The notes: generated by a model not told the origin, from the letters alone. 64,000 nt of DNA from Mesorhizobium sp. B2-4-15 (GCF_006658505.1 NZ_VFUZ01000014.1:109227-173226), one strand, 5' to 3'. Positions 42,053 to 51,884 are shown, counted from the first letter of the stretch. Translations and numbers: made by a program.

Positions 42053-44122
42053 CTACTCCCGGCCGCGACGCGCGGCGTGGCCTTCGCGTGAGCGCCGGCG
42101 CGGGGTGGCGTCGCCTGCCACACCGTCCTCGCTCACCGTCTTGCGTGGCGGCAGTTTCACCGCCGCCGACAGTTTCGGGAACGGATCGACCTTGTTCGGC
42201 AACGCCATGGCATAGACGAAATGCTCCTGGAATTTTGGTTCCAGCGCGGTCTCGATCTTTTCGATCTGGCTCACCGTGTCCTCGATCTCGCGGCGATAGC
42301 CGCGATTGAGCAGCGCCATGCGCGCACCGGCACCGGCGGCATTGCCGACGGCCGAGACCTTGTCCAGGTCGCAATCGGGGATCAGGCCCAGCACCATGGC
42401 GTATTTCGGATCGATGAAGGAGCCGAAAGCGCCGGCGAAATGGATGCGGTCGACATGCTCGGTGTGCTGCTTTTCCATCAACAGCTTGGTGCCGGCATAA
42501 AGCGCCGCCTTAGCGAGCTGGATGGCGCGCACATCGGTCTGGGTGATGGTGATCTTCGGCTCGCCTTCCTTCAGCACATAGGAGAAGGTGCGGCCGTTGG
42601 CGATGACCCGCGGCGAGCGCAGGCTAAGCGATCCGTCGACGACGCCATCCTCGGAAATGATGCCCGCGAGATACATCTCTGCAACGATCTCGATTATGCC
42701 GGAGCCGCAGATGCCGGTGACGCCGGTCGCCTGCACGCTGTCGAGGAAGCCCGGTTCGTCCGACCACAGTTCCGAGCCGATGACGCGGTATTTCGGCTCC
42801 AGCGTGTCGGGATCGATGCGCACGCGCTCGATGGCGCCGGGCGCCGCACGCTGGCCGCCGGAGATTTCGGCGCCCTCGAAAGCCGGGCCAGTCGGAGAAG
42901 AGGCCGCCACGACCCGCACACGGTTGCCAAGCACGATCTCGGCATTGGTGCCGACGTCGACGATCAGCATCATCTCGTCCTGGCGATGCGGACCTTCCGA
43001 CAGCGTGACGGCAGCCGCGTCGGCACCGACATGGCCAGCGATACAAGGCAGCATGTAGAGCCGCGCGCCCTGGTTGAGCTTCAAGCCGATATCCGATGCC
43101 TTGATGCGCACGGCGCCCGAGATGGCGAGCGCGAACGGGGCGCCGCCGAGTTCGGTCGGATCGATGCCGAGGAACAGGTGATGCATGATCGGATTGCCGA
43201 CGAAGACGGAATCCAGGATGTCGTTGCGCTGGACGTTGCCTTCCGCGCAGACCTTGTCGACGAGACTGGAGATCGCCTCGCGCACCGCAACCGTCATGCC
43301 TTCGCGGCCGTCCGGGTTCATCATCACATAGGAGACGCGGCTCATCAGATCCTCGCCGAAGCGGATCTGCGGGTTCGACGTGCCGGACGAAGCGGCGACG
43401 CGGCCTGACAGCAGCGACACCAGATGCATGGCGATGGTGGTGGAGCCGATGTCGCAGGCCAGCCCATAGGCCTCGTTCTTGAGGCCGGGCCATAGCGCGA
43501 TGACACGCGCGATGTCGCTGTCGGCATCCTTGTGGATGGCGGCGGTCGCGGTCCAGTTGCCCTTGCGCAATATGCCCTGCACCTGCGGCAGCAGGTAGAA
43601 GTCGAATTCGAGATTCTTGAAGCCCCAGTCCTTCATCAGCGCGATCTTGAGCCGATCGAGATCGCCGAGCGGCTTGTGCATGTCGGGCTCTTCGATCTCG
43701 ACATAGCACATGCGGATCGCCGTATCGCGGGCGATCACCCTGGTGTCGGCATCCTTGCGGATGGTCTGCGCGTTGATGACGGTATCCTGCGGCACGTCGA
43801 TGACGAGGTCGCCGAGGATTTGTGCCGAGCAGGAGAGGCGGCGCCGTTCAGGCAGGCCGCGCACGCGCTCATAGCGCTCTTCCTTGGGGCCCTTGGCCGA
43901 AATGTGGTCGTTGGAGGAGACGATCTTGTGCTTGGCGAAATTGCCTTCCTGCACCTCGACCTGGCAGCGCCCACAGGTGGCGCGTCCGCCGCACACGCTC
44001 TCGACATAGACGCCAAGCTGGCGCGCGGCATCGAGCACCGGCGTGCCGACAGGAAACCGCCCGCGCTTGCCCGACGGCATGAACAGCACGAGCGGATCGG
44101 TAATGTTTGCAGGTGAATTCAC
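42053..44122 (-). CDS. Corrinoid activation/regeneration protein, RACo/RamA-like (2Fe-2S plus ASKHA)
   Basis: A 689-residue protein. The N-terminal ferredoxin domain has cluster cysteines ESVCGGRATCGRCQVEV (Cys44, 50, 53) and RRLSCSA. The large C-terminal part is the ASKHA ATPase fold of DUF4445 reductive activators: ACDIGSTTIAMHLV, LIVDVGTNAEIVLGNR, GICGSGIIEIVAEM and FAGAFGSFIDP. These proteins use ATP to rescue the inactive Co(II) state of corrinoid methyltransfer proteins. The start is most likely GTG 44122, ten bases after the folate methyltransferase stop. The C-terminus is a basic tail (PRRRSREGHAARRGRE). It serves the corrinoid protein encoded at 49321. Confidence 0.88.
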   Translation of the reverse strand: MNSPANITDPLVLFMPSGKRGRFPVGTPVLDAARQLGVYVESVCGGRATCGRCQVEVQEGNFAKHKIVSSNDHISAKGPKEERYERVRGLPERRRLSCSAQILGDLVIDVPQDTVINAQTIRKDADTRVIARDTAIRMCYVEIEEPDMHKPLGDLDRLKIALMKDWGFKNLEFDFYLLPQVQGILRKGNWTATAAIHKDADSDIARVIALWPGLKNEAYGLACDIGSTTIAMHLVSLLSGRVAASSGTSNPQIRFGEDLMSRVSYVMMNPDGREGMTVAVREAISSLVDKVCAEGNVQRNDILDSVFVGNPIMHHLFLGIDPTELGGAPFALAISGAVRIKASDIGLKLNQGARLYMLPCIAGHVGADAAAVTLSEGPHRQDEMMLIVDVGTNAEIVLGNRVRVVAASSPTGPAFEGAEISGGQRAAPGAIERVRIDPDTLEPKYRVIGSELWSDEPGFLDSVQATGVTGICGSGIIEIVAEMYLAGIISEDGVVDGSLSLRSPRVIANGRTFSYVLKEGEPKITITQTDVRAIQLAKAALYAGTKLLMEKQHTEHVDRIHFAGAFGSFIDPKYAMVLGLIPDCDLDKVSAVGNAAGAGARMALLNRGYRREIEDTVSQIEKIETALEPKFQEHFVYAMALPNKVDPFPKLSAAVKLPPRKTVSEDGVAGDATPRRRSREGHAARRGRE

Positions 44123-44132
44123 GATTGCGCGC

Positions 44133-45107
<975 letters not shown>

Positions 45108-45123
45108 GAAATCTCTCCGTCGT

Positions 45124-45145
45124 GATATAAAGAGTTCTTTATATC
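45124..45145. promoter_or_regulatory. Perfect palindrome before the folate methyltransferase gene
   Basis: GATATAAAGA (45124-45133) and TCTTTATATC (45136-45145) are perfect 10-bp arms with spacer GT. The site lies 16 bp upstream of the start, where a repressor would block transcription. A near-identical site lies upstream of bmt at 58046-58067. The sequence recalls, from memory, operators of the ArsR-type SAH regulator SahR of alphaproteobacteria; that identity is inference. Confidence 0.75.
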
Positions 45146-45188
45146 GTTATCTGATTTTGATCAAGCGAATGGTCGCTCTCCGCGCGGA

Positions 45189-46280
45189 TCAATGCGCGGT
45201 CTTCACCATGTCCACCTGGGTTTCGGTAATGTCCTCATGCAAGATGCGGTCGAGCCGGTCGGCGACCATCTGATCGTCGCGACGAATCTCACGCTTCCAT
45301 GGCTGGCGGCCCTTGAGCACGCCCGATTCATCGACGATCTCGGCGACATATTCCTCCTGGCGGTAGGCCATCACATGGACACCCGAGACGCCGGCGATTT
45401 CCTTCACCTCGTTGATAATGTCGATGCAGAGCTGCTTGCCTTCCTTCTTCTGGTCCTGGGCGCCCTCGAGCCGCTTGATGACGGCCTCCGGGATGTGAAT
45501 ACCCGGCACGTTGGAGCGGATCCATTTGGCCGTCTTGGCCGAGGCGAGCGGGCCGACGCCGCACAGGATGAACACCTTCTCGGTGTGGCCGAGATCGCGC
45601 GCCTTCTGCATGAACGTCCTGAACATCGGCACGTCGAAACAATACTGCGTCTGCACGAACTGCGCGCCGGCGGCGATCTTCTTGCCGAGATGGATCGGGC
45701 GGAAGTCGAAGGGCGGCGCGAACGGGTTGACGGCAGCGCCGAGGAAGACCTGCGGCGGCGTCGTAAGCTTGCGGCCGGACAGGAACTTGCCGTTGTCCCG
45801 CATGATGCGGACGGTTTCGAGCAGCGACATGGAATCGAGGTCGAACACCGGCTTGGCCCCGGGCTGGTCGCCCGCCTGCACGCCGTCGCCGGTCAGGCAC
45901 AGCATGTTGGCGACACCCATGGCTGCGCCGCCCAGGACGTCGCCCTGGATGGCGATGCGGTTCTTGTCGCGGCAGGCGATCTGCATGATCGGGGCATAGC
46001 CCATGCGGGTCAGAAGCGCACAGATGCCGACCGAGGACATGTGGCAGTTGGCGCCCGAGGCATCGACGGCGTTGATGGCGTCGACCCAGCCATCGAAGAT
46101 CCTGGCCCTGTTGTAGACATCCTCGGGATCGGCGCTGTCCGGCGGGTTGAGCTCGGTCGTCACCGCGAATTCGCCGCGCCGCAGCACGCGCTCCAGCCGG
46201 CCGCGTGAAGAGTGGCCGGGCAGGGGATCGAGCGGCAGGTGAATGCCGTCCGGGTTCTCGTCGCGCTGACGGGCGCTCAT
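45189..46280 (-). CDS. Methylenetetrahydrofolate reductase, MetF-like
   Basis: A 363-residue flavin-dependent TIM barrel interconverting methylene- and methyl-tetrahydrofolate. Family segments are FAVTTELNPPDSADPEDV, ANMLCLTGDGVQAGDQPGAKPVFDLDSM, FLGAAVNPFAPPF and AAGAQFVQTQYCFDVPMF. The ATG overlaps the stop of the MetV-like gene (ATGA), as in MetFV pairs. Since methyl-tetrahydrofolate would arrive from the corrinoid system, this copy may work in the oxidising direction. A palindrome and an 81-bp gap separate it from the next gene. Confidence 0.9.
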   Translation of the reverse strand: MSARQRDENPDGIHLPLDPLPGHSSRGRLERVLRRGEFAVTTELNPPDSADPEDVYNRARIFDGWVDAINAVDASGANCHMSSVGICALLTRMGYAPIMQIACRDKNRIAIQGDVLGGAAMGVANMLCLTGDGVQAGDQPGAKPVFDLDSMSLLETVRIMRDNGKFLSGRKLTTPPQVFLGAAVNPFAPPFDFRPIHLGKKIAAGAQFVQTQYCFDVPMFRTFMQKARDLGHTEKVFILCGVGPLASAKTAKWIRSNVPGIHIPEAVIKRLEGAQDQKKEGKQLCIDIINEVKEIAGVSGVHVMAYRQEEYVAEIVDESGVLKGRQPWKREIRRDDQMVADRLDRILHEDITETQVDMVKTAH

Positions 46281-46900
46281 GCGGCGGCTCCGGTTTTTGG
46301 CGCGGCGGCGGTTTCACGGGCTGCCGCCGCCTGCGCGGTGACACGTAGCCAGGCCGAGGTTTCGCGCAACGACTGGTCAACCGGCTTCTGCACGGTCAGG
46401 ATCCTGTCGCTGTTGACCATGTTCTGCGAACCTTCCCAGGCCTTGACCCAGACGCAGGGCATATCGGGCTCGACCTCGCAATTGCCGTTGGCGCGCACGC
46501 CGCCGCATGGGCCGTTGCGCAGCTGCTTGGGGCAGTTCATCGGGCACGACATGCCGGTCGACGAAAGAATGCACTGGCCACACATGCGGCAGTCGAACAT
46601 GAAGCCCTTGACGCGCTTCTCGACGAACTTCACCGGGGCTTCGACGCGGCCATAGCCGATGCCTTTCCACAAGGGATGCAGCAACAGGAATGTGTCGGCG
46701 AAGCGGCCATAGAACCATTCGAGCAATCGCGAGTGCCGAATAGACCACAATCTCACCGCAAAGGAGCGCTGCACGCGCCGCTGCGGCGACACGTCGGCCG
46801 GCTTGTAATCGGATTTCGGCGCTGCCTTCTTGACCAGCGTGGCCTGGGTAACCGGCTGGACAACCCTTTGGCCATCTTTGACAGGAGTCGTGTCAGACAT
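46277..46900 (-). CDS. MetV-like methylenetetrahydrofolate reductase partner (MTHFR_C domain)
   Basis: A 207-residue Cys-rich protein with the MTHFR C-terminal domain. The cysteine pattern CRMCGQC, then MSCPMNC and NGPCGG (CX2CX2CX8CX3CX8C), fits iron-sulfur or zinc binding; NCEVEPDMPCVWV adds two more. In acetogens the same domain forms MetV, the partner of MetF. N-terminal about 45 residues and the Ala-rich C-terminus look disordered. ATG 46900 overlaps the upstream gene by 8 bp, and its stop overlaps metF-like by 4 bp. It probably forms an electron-transferring complex with the neighbouring reductase. Confidence 0.87.
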   Translation of the reverse strand: MSDTTPVKDGQRVVQPVTQATLVKKAAPKSDYKPADVSPQRRVQRSFAVRLWSIRHSRLLEWFYGRFADTFLLLHPLWKGIGYGRVEAPVKFVEKRVKGFMFDCRMCGQCILSSTGMSCPMNCPKQLRNGPCGGVRANGNCEVEPDMPCVWVKAWEGSQNMVNSDRILTVQKPVDQSLRETSAWLRVTAQAAAARETAAAPKTGAAA

Positions 46901-47195
46901 TTTCTTTGCCACCCGCCTTGACCAGAGCGACCAGCCGCTCGCGGTCATATTTCGCATCGAGCTCGTGAAAAGCCTTTTCGACCTCGGCTTCGAGGTCGTC
47001 GCCGACCGGGACCGGATCGGCCTTGCGCCATTCAGCGAGATAGTCGTCGGTTCCGCCGGCGCCAGTGCGCATGGCGCACATGTCGATCGCCTCGGTGAAG
47101 CGCAGCGGCAGTTCGCGCTTGGCGTTCTGCCGGCCCTTCTTGACGATGACCTGGGCAGGGATGTCGCGCCAGTAGACGACGATAAGATCGGCCAT
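46893..47195 (-). CDS. Small 'virulence factor'-domain protein
   Basis: A 100-residue protein beginning MADLIVVYWRDIPAQVIV and containing KRELPLRFTEAIDMCAMRTG and DDYLAEWRK. This matches a small conserved family annotated as virulence factor, with no known biochemistry. It is the first gene of the operon with the MetV- and MetF-like genes and overlaps the former by 8 bp. The genomic context, not virulence, suggests a role in folate one-carbon chemistry. Confidence 0.75.
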   Translation of the reverse strand: MADLIVVYWRDIPAQVIVKKGRQNAKRELPLRFTEAIDMCAMRTGAGGTDDYLAEWRKADPVPVGDDLEAEVEKAFHELDAKYDRERLVALVKAGGKENV

Positions 47196-47278
47196 GAATT
47201 CTCGCTCCTCGAACTTTGGAGCATTGCCGCAAGCCTCGTTGGCCCGCTTGTTATGGGACGACGCGCGCGCATTCAAAA

Positions 47279-47298
47279 GCGACGCATTTGGATGTCGT
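47279..47298. promoter_or_regulatory. Inverted GCGAC/GTCGT half-sites before the MetVF operon
   Basis: GCGAC (47279-47283) faces GTCGT (47294-47298), about 85 bp upstream of the operon start. It resembles loosely the palindromes before the GlxA regulator and in the mttB region. The short arms make it weak evidence. Confidence 0.25.
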
Positions 47299-47398
47299 AA
47301 AATGAAAGGCGCGTTTATTCGTTTCCGGCGTGTGCCGGCAACAGGTTCGACGTGCCGGAAAAGCCATCTTGCCGCAGACGGTTCCGTCAAGGAAAACC

Positions 47399-48172
47399 CT
47401 ACCAGACTCCGGTTCTGAGCCCCGTCCAGAGATAAAACCAGATCGTCGGGTGGTACCATTGCCGTGACGGCAGGCCCGGATCGATGGTGACGAGCCTGCC
47501 AGCCAGGACATCGCGGACCGCCGCCACGCAGATGTCGCGCGAGAACGCGGCCTGCCGAAGGGCATAGCTCGAAATATTGTCACCGCGTTCGGGTTTGCCA
47601 CGCGCCTGCCGCAGCGCGCCGCCGGTGTCGACGCCGGCATCGACCAAGAGCACGGTGGTGCCGAAATTCCGCGCGTCGCCCGATGCCAGCGCCCAGTAGC
47701 CGCCATTCATGCCACGATATTTGGGGGTGATGCCGGCGTGGTAGTTGATAACGGGACAAGCAATTTTCGACAGCGTGGCGCGTGACAGCATCCGGCAGCC
47801 GGCGAGAAACACGACGCCCGGCTGGAGCTTTGCGATGACATCCAGGCATTCGGGTGCGTTGGCGGAGGGGACGCGTATGATCGACTGCCCCGGTTTCGGT
47901 TCGGTCTGCATGTTCTGCTCGGCGATCATCTTGTCGGCATGACCGGCGAAAAAGCGCTTTCCCAATCGCGTCAGCACCATCGTGCCCAACTGGCCGACGA
48001 CCGGGACCCAACCCTGGCGCCGGGCGCGCCTGACCAGCAATTGTTTTTTGGATTCAGGCGTTTCGAGGATGACGTTGACGGGACCCAAACCGTCAACAAT
48101 GGCGTTGATGACCGCCCAGATATGCGGCCCGCCTTCGGTGACGACGACGATGTTCGACTTCTGGGGTTCCAT
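47399..48172 (-). CDS. Formyltransferase-family protein of unknown substrate
   Basis: A 257-residue protein with the formyltransferase fold. The catalytic Asn-His-Asp set is visible: VINYHAGITPKYRGMNGGYWAL and LLVDAGVDTGG. The N-terminus (IVVVTEGGPHIWAVINAIVDGLG) is typical of the family. It would use 10-formyl-tetrahydrofolate to formylate an amine, or cleave it. It lies 204 bp upstream of the MetVF operon on the same strand. Too short and divergent for methionyl-tRNA formyltransferase or PurU as I know them. Confidence 0.85.
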   Translation of the reverse strand: MEPQKSNIVVVTEGGPHIWAVINAIVDGLGPVNVILETPESKKQLLVRRARRQGWVPVVGQLGTMVLTRLGKRFFAGHADKMIAEQNMQTEPKPGQSIIRVPSANAPECLDVIAKLQPGVVFLAGCRMLSRATLSKIACPVINYHAGITPKYRGMNGGYWALASGDARNFGTTVLLVDAGVDTGGALRQARGKPERGDNISSYALRQAAFSRDICVAAVRDVLAGRLVTIDPGLPSRQWYHPTIWFYLWTGLRTGVW

Positions 48173-48397
48173 GGTCGCGACGCACCGCTGGACAAGACGC
48201 GGCCGGTTCCGGCCTTGGCGCGTGGGATGCTAGGGCGTCCGGGTTAATCCTTGGTGATCAGGCGCTCCAAGCATCGTCAGCGCTTGAACTCGGTCTACGA
48301 TGTGTCGCCGGCGAGAGACGGGTTGGGATTCGTCTGCAGGGGCGAGCTTTGCGATCTGGTGGCTGCACTGCGGGCCGGGGAAGGGGCGGCCTAGTTG

Positions 48398-49027
48398 TCA
48401 GCTGTGTGCCGCGGCACTCGCTAGTCCTGCCGTCAGATCCCCGAAGCCGGTGGCGCGCCGCTCATAGGCGAGCCCAAGCAGGGCGGCGGCCTTTTCGGCG
48501 ACCCTGTCGAGTTCCGGATCGTCGGTCTGGGCGAGGTAGATCAGCTTCTCGTAGTTGCCGAAATAATCCTTGATCAGTTCGGGATGCCTGTCGAGGCCGA
48601 GCGGCTTCATGAAGAAGGCGTCGAACTGACGGCACAGGAAGTCCGTCATGTAGAAGGACATCATGTCGTCGTCGGCGATCTTCGCGTAGGACTCCATGCC
48701 TTGATAGAAGGCGAAGCAATGCGGTCCAGCCATGCGCTCGACGCCGTGCTTCTCCAAGACGCGGTCAAGCAGGCCGCCGGTGCCGCAATCGGCATAGCCG
48801 ACGAAGATGTGCTCATAACCCTCCGCCTTGGCCTTCTCGATCGCCTTGTCCATGGCCGGCGCGATGCGGTCGGGATAGAAGTGAAACTCCGCCGGCAAAC
48901 ATGTCAACTCGAGGTGATCCAGCCCGAGCTGTTCCTTGACGGCCAACACCTCACGGGCAATCATCCCGCAGGCGATAATGAGCACCTTGTCCGCTTGATT
49001 CGGTTTCGTTTTCTGTGTCTTGGCCAT
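48398..49027 (-). CDS. DUF1638 protein
   Basis: A 209-residue protein with KVLIIACGMIAREVLAVKEQLGL and FVGYADCGTGGLLDRVLEKHGVERMAGPHCF, the pattern of DUF1638. Several Cys and His in these motifs suggest metal or cofactor binding. DUF1638 genes often accompany corrinoid methyltransferase genes, and this one lies between the folate and corrinoid parts of the system. The function is unknown; an accessory role with the corrinoid protein is inference. Confidence 0.82.
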   Translation of the reverse strand: MAKTQKTKPNQADKVLIIACGMIAREVLAVKEQLGLDHLELTCLPAEFHFYPDRIAPAMDKAIEKAKAEGYEHIFVGYADCGTGGLLDRVLEKHGVERMAGPHCFAFYQGMESYAKIADDDMMSFYMTDFLCRQFDAFFMKPLGLDRHPELIKDYFGNYEKLIYLAQTDDPELDRVAEKAAALLGLAYERRATGFGDLTAGLASAAAHS

Positions 49028-49094
49028 GATGGAACCAGTCGAGCGGGCCCCGTTGCTGTGGGGCTAATTTATCTTTTTGAGGGAGACGCCATCC

Positions 49095-49235
49095 ATGAAA
49101 CTGCTGCGCGTAGCGCCTATTGCCATTCTTGCCTGTGCCTTGGCCCTTACGGCTTGCGCGAACACCGTCCGCGGCGTCGGCAAGGACGTCAAATCGACGG
49201 CCAGGGCTGTCAACGACACCGTCACCAAACCCTGA
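49095..49235 (+). CDS. Entericidin-like small lipoprotein
   Basis: A 46-residue protein from ATG 49095 with GGGAG upstream. The signal peptide MKLLRVAPIAILACALALTA ends in the lipobox LTAC, and the mature part CANTVRGVGKDVKSTARAV is the EcnA/EcnB type. It would be a small outer-membrane lipoprotein. It sits alone on the plus strand between minus-strand genes and is followed by a strong terminator. Confidence 0.85.
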   Translation: MKLLRVAPIAILACALALTACANTVRGVGKDVKSTARAVNDTVTKP

Positions 49236-49264
49236 GCCGCAGCCTTCCCAATCATCTGGGAACA

Positions 49265-49294
49265 AAAAAGCCGCGCTGCAAGGCGCGGCTTTTT
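49265..49294. terminator. Bidirectional rho-independent terminator
   Basis: AAAAAGCCGCGC (49265-49276) and GCGCGGCTTTTT (49283-49294) are perfect 12-bp arms with A-tract and T-tract on either side. It ends both the lipoprotein gene and the convergent corrinoid-protein gene. Confidence 0.92.
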
Positions 49295-49320
49295 CATGGG
49301 TCATTGCGGAACCGTCAGGT

Positions 49321-50019
49321 TCAAGCCGAAGCGCGCACATTGTGCTTGCGCTTCATGTAGTCCTTGGCGGTCTCGACCGCCACCGCCGCATCGCGGCAAT
49401 AAGCGTCTGCGCCGACAGCCTTGCCGAACTCCTCGTTGAGCGGCGCGCCGCCAACCAGCACGACATAGTCGTCGCGGATGCCCTTTTCCTTCATAGTGTC
49501 GATGACGACCTTCATATAAGGCATGGTGGTGGTGAGCAGTGCCGACATGCCGATGATGTCCGGCTGATGCTGCTCGATCGCGTCGAGATACTTCTCGACC
49601 GCGTTGTTGATGCCGAGGTCGATGACGTCGAAGCCGGCGCCTTCCATCATCATGCCGACAAGGTTTTTGCCGATGTCGTGGATGTCGCCCTTGACGGTGC
49701 CGATCACCATCTTGCCCTGCTTGGGCGCGCCGGTGGCGGCGAGCAGCGGGCGCAGGATGAACATGCCGGCCTTCATCGCATTGGCGGACAAAAGCACCTC
49801 GGGAACGAACAGGATGCCGTCGCGAAAATCCTCGCCGACGATGCGCATGCCTTCGACAAGCGCTTCGGTCAGCACCTTATAAGGCGCCCAGCCGCGCTCG
49901 AGCAGGATGCGCGTGCCTTCCTCGATCTCTTCCTTCAACCCGTCATAGAGGTCGTCGTGCATCTGCTGCACCAACTCGTCGTCGGAAAGTTCGGAAAGGA
50001 TGATCTCGTCGTCGGACAT
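49321..50019 (-). CDS. Corrinoid (B12-binding) methyltransfer protein, MttC/MtbC-like
   Basis: A 232-residue protein with an N-terminal helical cap (residues about 20-95; LLERGWAPYKVLTEALVEGM) and a B12-binding Rossmann domain. The cobalt-ligand motif is GTVKGDIHDIGKN with His114; later SALLTTTMPYMKVVIDTM and VVLVGGAPLNEEFGKAVGADAY complete the fold. It carries the methyl group from the MttB protein, encoded divergently 290 bp away, to the folate methyltransferase. Length is normal for the family. Acidic start (MSDDEIILSELSDDEL). Confidence 0.92.
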   Translation of the reverse strand: MSDDEIILSELSDDELVQQMHDDLYDGLKEEIEEGTRILLERGWAPYKVLTEALVEGMRIVGEDFRDGILFVPEVLLSANAMKAGMFILRPLLAATGAPKQGKMVIGTVKGDIHDIGKNLVGMMMEGAGFDVIDLGINNAVEKYLDAIEQHQPDIIGMSALLTTTMPYMKVVIDTMKEKGIRDDYVVLVGGAPLNEEFGKAVGADAYCRDAAVAVETAKDYMKRKHNVRASA

Positions 50020-50044
50020 TTTTTACCCAGCTCCCTACGGCATC

Positions 50045-50181
50045 GCGACTGTGTCGCAAGGCACAAAATATTGGCGTTCATACCTAACCCGCAACGGCTG
50101 TGTATCCATAGCTGATTTGCGACTTCCCGCAAAAGGAAAGCGACTGGAAAATCTATTGGTTTTCTTGTCGATTTTGCGACA
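50045..50181. promoter_or_regulatory. Divergent control region with three GCGAC/GTCGC-type dyads
   Basis: The 290-bp gap between the corrinoid-protein and mttB-like genes has three inverted repeats: GCGAC/GTCGC at 50045-50057, TTTGCG/CGCAAA at 50116-50133 and TGTCG/CGACA at 50166-50181. The second matches the arms of the palindrome before the GlxA-type regulator, though with a spacer two bases shorter. They are candidates for activator binding. Confidence 0.5.
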
Positions 50182-50309
50182 GGCGTTGGCGCGGACTGGC
50201 CGTTTCGAATAGGGTGCATGGCTACGATCCGGCGAAAGCCGCGCCATGCGGCCGCAACGGTTACGGGCCAGCCATAGTCGGGCAAGGCCATATTCAGGGA
50301 AGAGCGATC

Positions 50310-51884
50310 ATGAGCGAACACGCGGCAATAGACCAGGAAGCGTCAAACTCACGGCGTGGGCGCGGCGCCAGCGGTGGAGCGGCGGCCAGGCGTGCGGCGC
50401 GCTCCGGCGGCGGGCCCGGCACGCAACTCACCTATATCAAGCGCAAGATCAACGTCTATGAGGTGCTCAACGAGGAAGGGCTGGCCCTGATCGAGAAGAA
50501 CACCGATACGGTGCTCGAAGAGATCGGCATCATCTTCCGCGACGATGCCGAAGCGCTGCAGCTGTGGAAAGAGGCCGGCGCCGACGTCAAGGGCGAGCGC
50601 GTCCATTTCCCGAAAGGTCTTTGCCGCTCGCTGCTGAAGACCGCGCCATCCATCTATACCCAGCATGCCCGCAATGCCGAGCGCTCGGTGCAGATCGGCG
50701 GCAATGCCACGGTGTTCGCACCGGTCTATGGCCCGCCCTTCGTGCGCGACCTCGATGGCGTCAGGCGCTACGCGACGATCGAGGATTTCCAGAATTTCGT
50801 GAAGCTCGCCTATATGGCGCCGTCGATCCACCATTCGGGCGGCACGGTGTGCGAGCCGGTCGACGTGCCGGTCAACAAGCGCCACCTCGATATGGTCTAC
50901 GCGCATATCAAATATTCCGACAAGCCGTTCATGGGCTCGGTGACGGCGCCGGAGCGCGCCGAGGACACGGTGGCGATGGCCAAGCTCGTCTTCGGCGACG
51001 ACTTCGTCGAGAACAACACGGTCCTGACCAGCCTAATCAACGCCAACTCGCCGATGGTGTTCGACGAGACCATGCTTGGCGCGTTGAAGGTCTATTCGCG
51101 GCACAACCAGGCCTGCATCGTCACGCCGTTCATCCTGGCCGGCGCGATGAGCCCGGTGACCGTCGCCGGCACGCTGACGCAGGTTCTGGCCGAAGTGCTG
51201 GCCGGTGCCTCGTTCACGCAACTGATCCGGCCGGGCGCGCCGGTGCTGTTCGGCACCTTCGCCTCGTCGATCTCGATGCAATCGGGCGCGCCGACCTTCG
51301 GCACGCCGGAGCCGTCATTGGTGTCTTACGGCGCGGCGCAACTCGCCCGCCGGCTCGGCCTGCCGTTCCGCACCGGCGGCTCGCTATGCGCCTCGAAAGT
51401 CCCGGATGCGCAGGCGGCCTATGAAAGCGCCAACACGCTGAACTCGACCATCCTTGCCGGTACCAACTTTGTCCTTCATTCGGCCGGCTGGCTCGAAGGC
51501 GGGCTGGCCTCCTGCTACGAAAAATTCATGATGGACATCGACCAGCTCGGCATGCAGCAGAAGTTCTGCGAAGGCGTCGATCTGTCCGAAAACGGCCAGG
51601 CCATGGACGCCATCCGCCAGGTCGGCCCGGGCAGCCATTATCTCGGTTGCGACCACACCCAGGCCAATTTCCAGACTGCGTTCTACCGCTCCAACATCGC
51701 CGACAACAATTCCTACGAGCAGTGGCTGGCCGAGGGCGAGAAGACCGCACCGCAGCGTGCCAACGATCTCGCACGCCGCTGGCTGGAAAGCTACGAGGCG
51801 CCGCATCTCGACCCGAGCATCGACGAAGCGCTGAAGGACTTCATCGCCAGGAAGAAGGGGTCGATGCCCGACGCCTTCACTTGA
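50310..51884 (+). CDS. MttB-superfamily methyltransferase without pyrrolysine
   Basis: A 524-residue TIM-barrel methyltransferase of the trimethylamine methyltransferase superfamily. There is no in-frame TAG, so it belongs to the non-pyrrolysine members, some of which demethylate glycine betaine, proline betaine or carnitine in anaerobes. Seen: INVYEVLNEEGLALIEKNTD, ARNAERSVQIGG, GTVCEPVDVPVNKRHLDMVYA, TPFILAGAMSPVTVAGTL and GPGSHYLGCDHTQANF. Residues 1-42 form an Arg/Gly/Ala-rich tail (SRRGRGASGGAAARRAARSGG). It would methylate the divergently encoded corrinoid protein. The methyl donor is inferred to be a quaternary amine. Confidence 0.9.
   Translation: MSEHAAIDQEASNSRRGRGASGGAAARRAARSGGGPGTQLTYIKRKINVYEVLNEEGLALIEKNTDTVLEEIGIIFRDDAEALQLWKEAGADVKGERVHFPKGLCRSLLKTAPSIYTQHARNAERSVQIGGNATVFAPVYGPPFVRDLDGVRRYATIEDFQNFVKLAYMAPSIHHSGGTVCEPVDVPVNKRHLDMVYAHIKYSDKPFMGSVTAPERAEDTVAMAKLVFGDDFVENNTVLTSLINANSPMVFDETMLGALKVYSRHNQACIVTPFILAGAMSPVTVAGTLTQVLAEVLAGASFTQLIRPGAPVLFGTFASSISMQSGAPTFGTPEPSLVSYGAAQLARRLGLPFRTGGSLCASKVPDAQAAYESANTLNSTILAGTNFVLHSAGWLEGGLASCYEKFMMDIDQLGMQQKFCEGVDLSENGQAMDAIRQVGPGSHYLGCDHTQANFQTAFYRSNIADNNSYEQWLAEGEKTAPQRANDLARRWLESYEAPHLDPSIDEALKDFIARKKGSMPDAFT

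Noticed and set aside
50310..51884. Possible pyrrolysine codon in the MttB homolog.
   Set aside because: The reading frame has no internal TAG, and no pylT or pyl genes are visible in the window.
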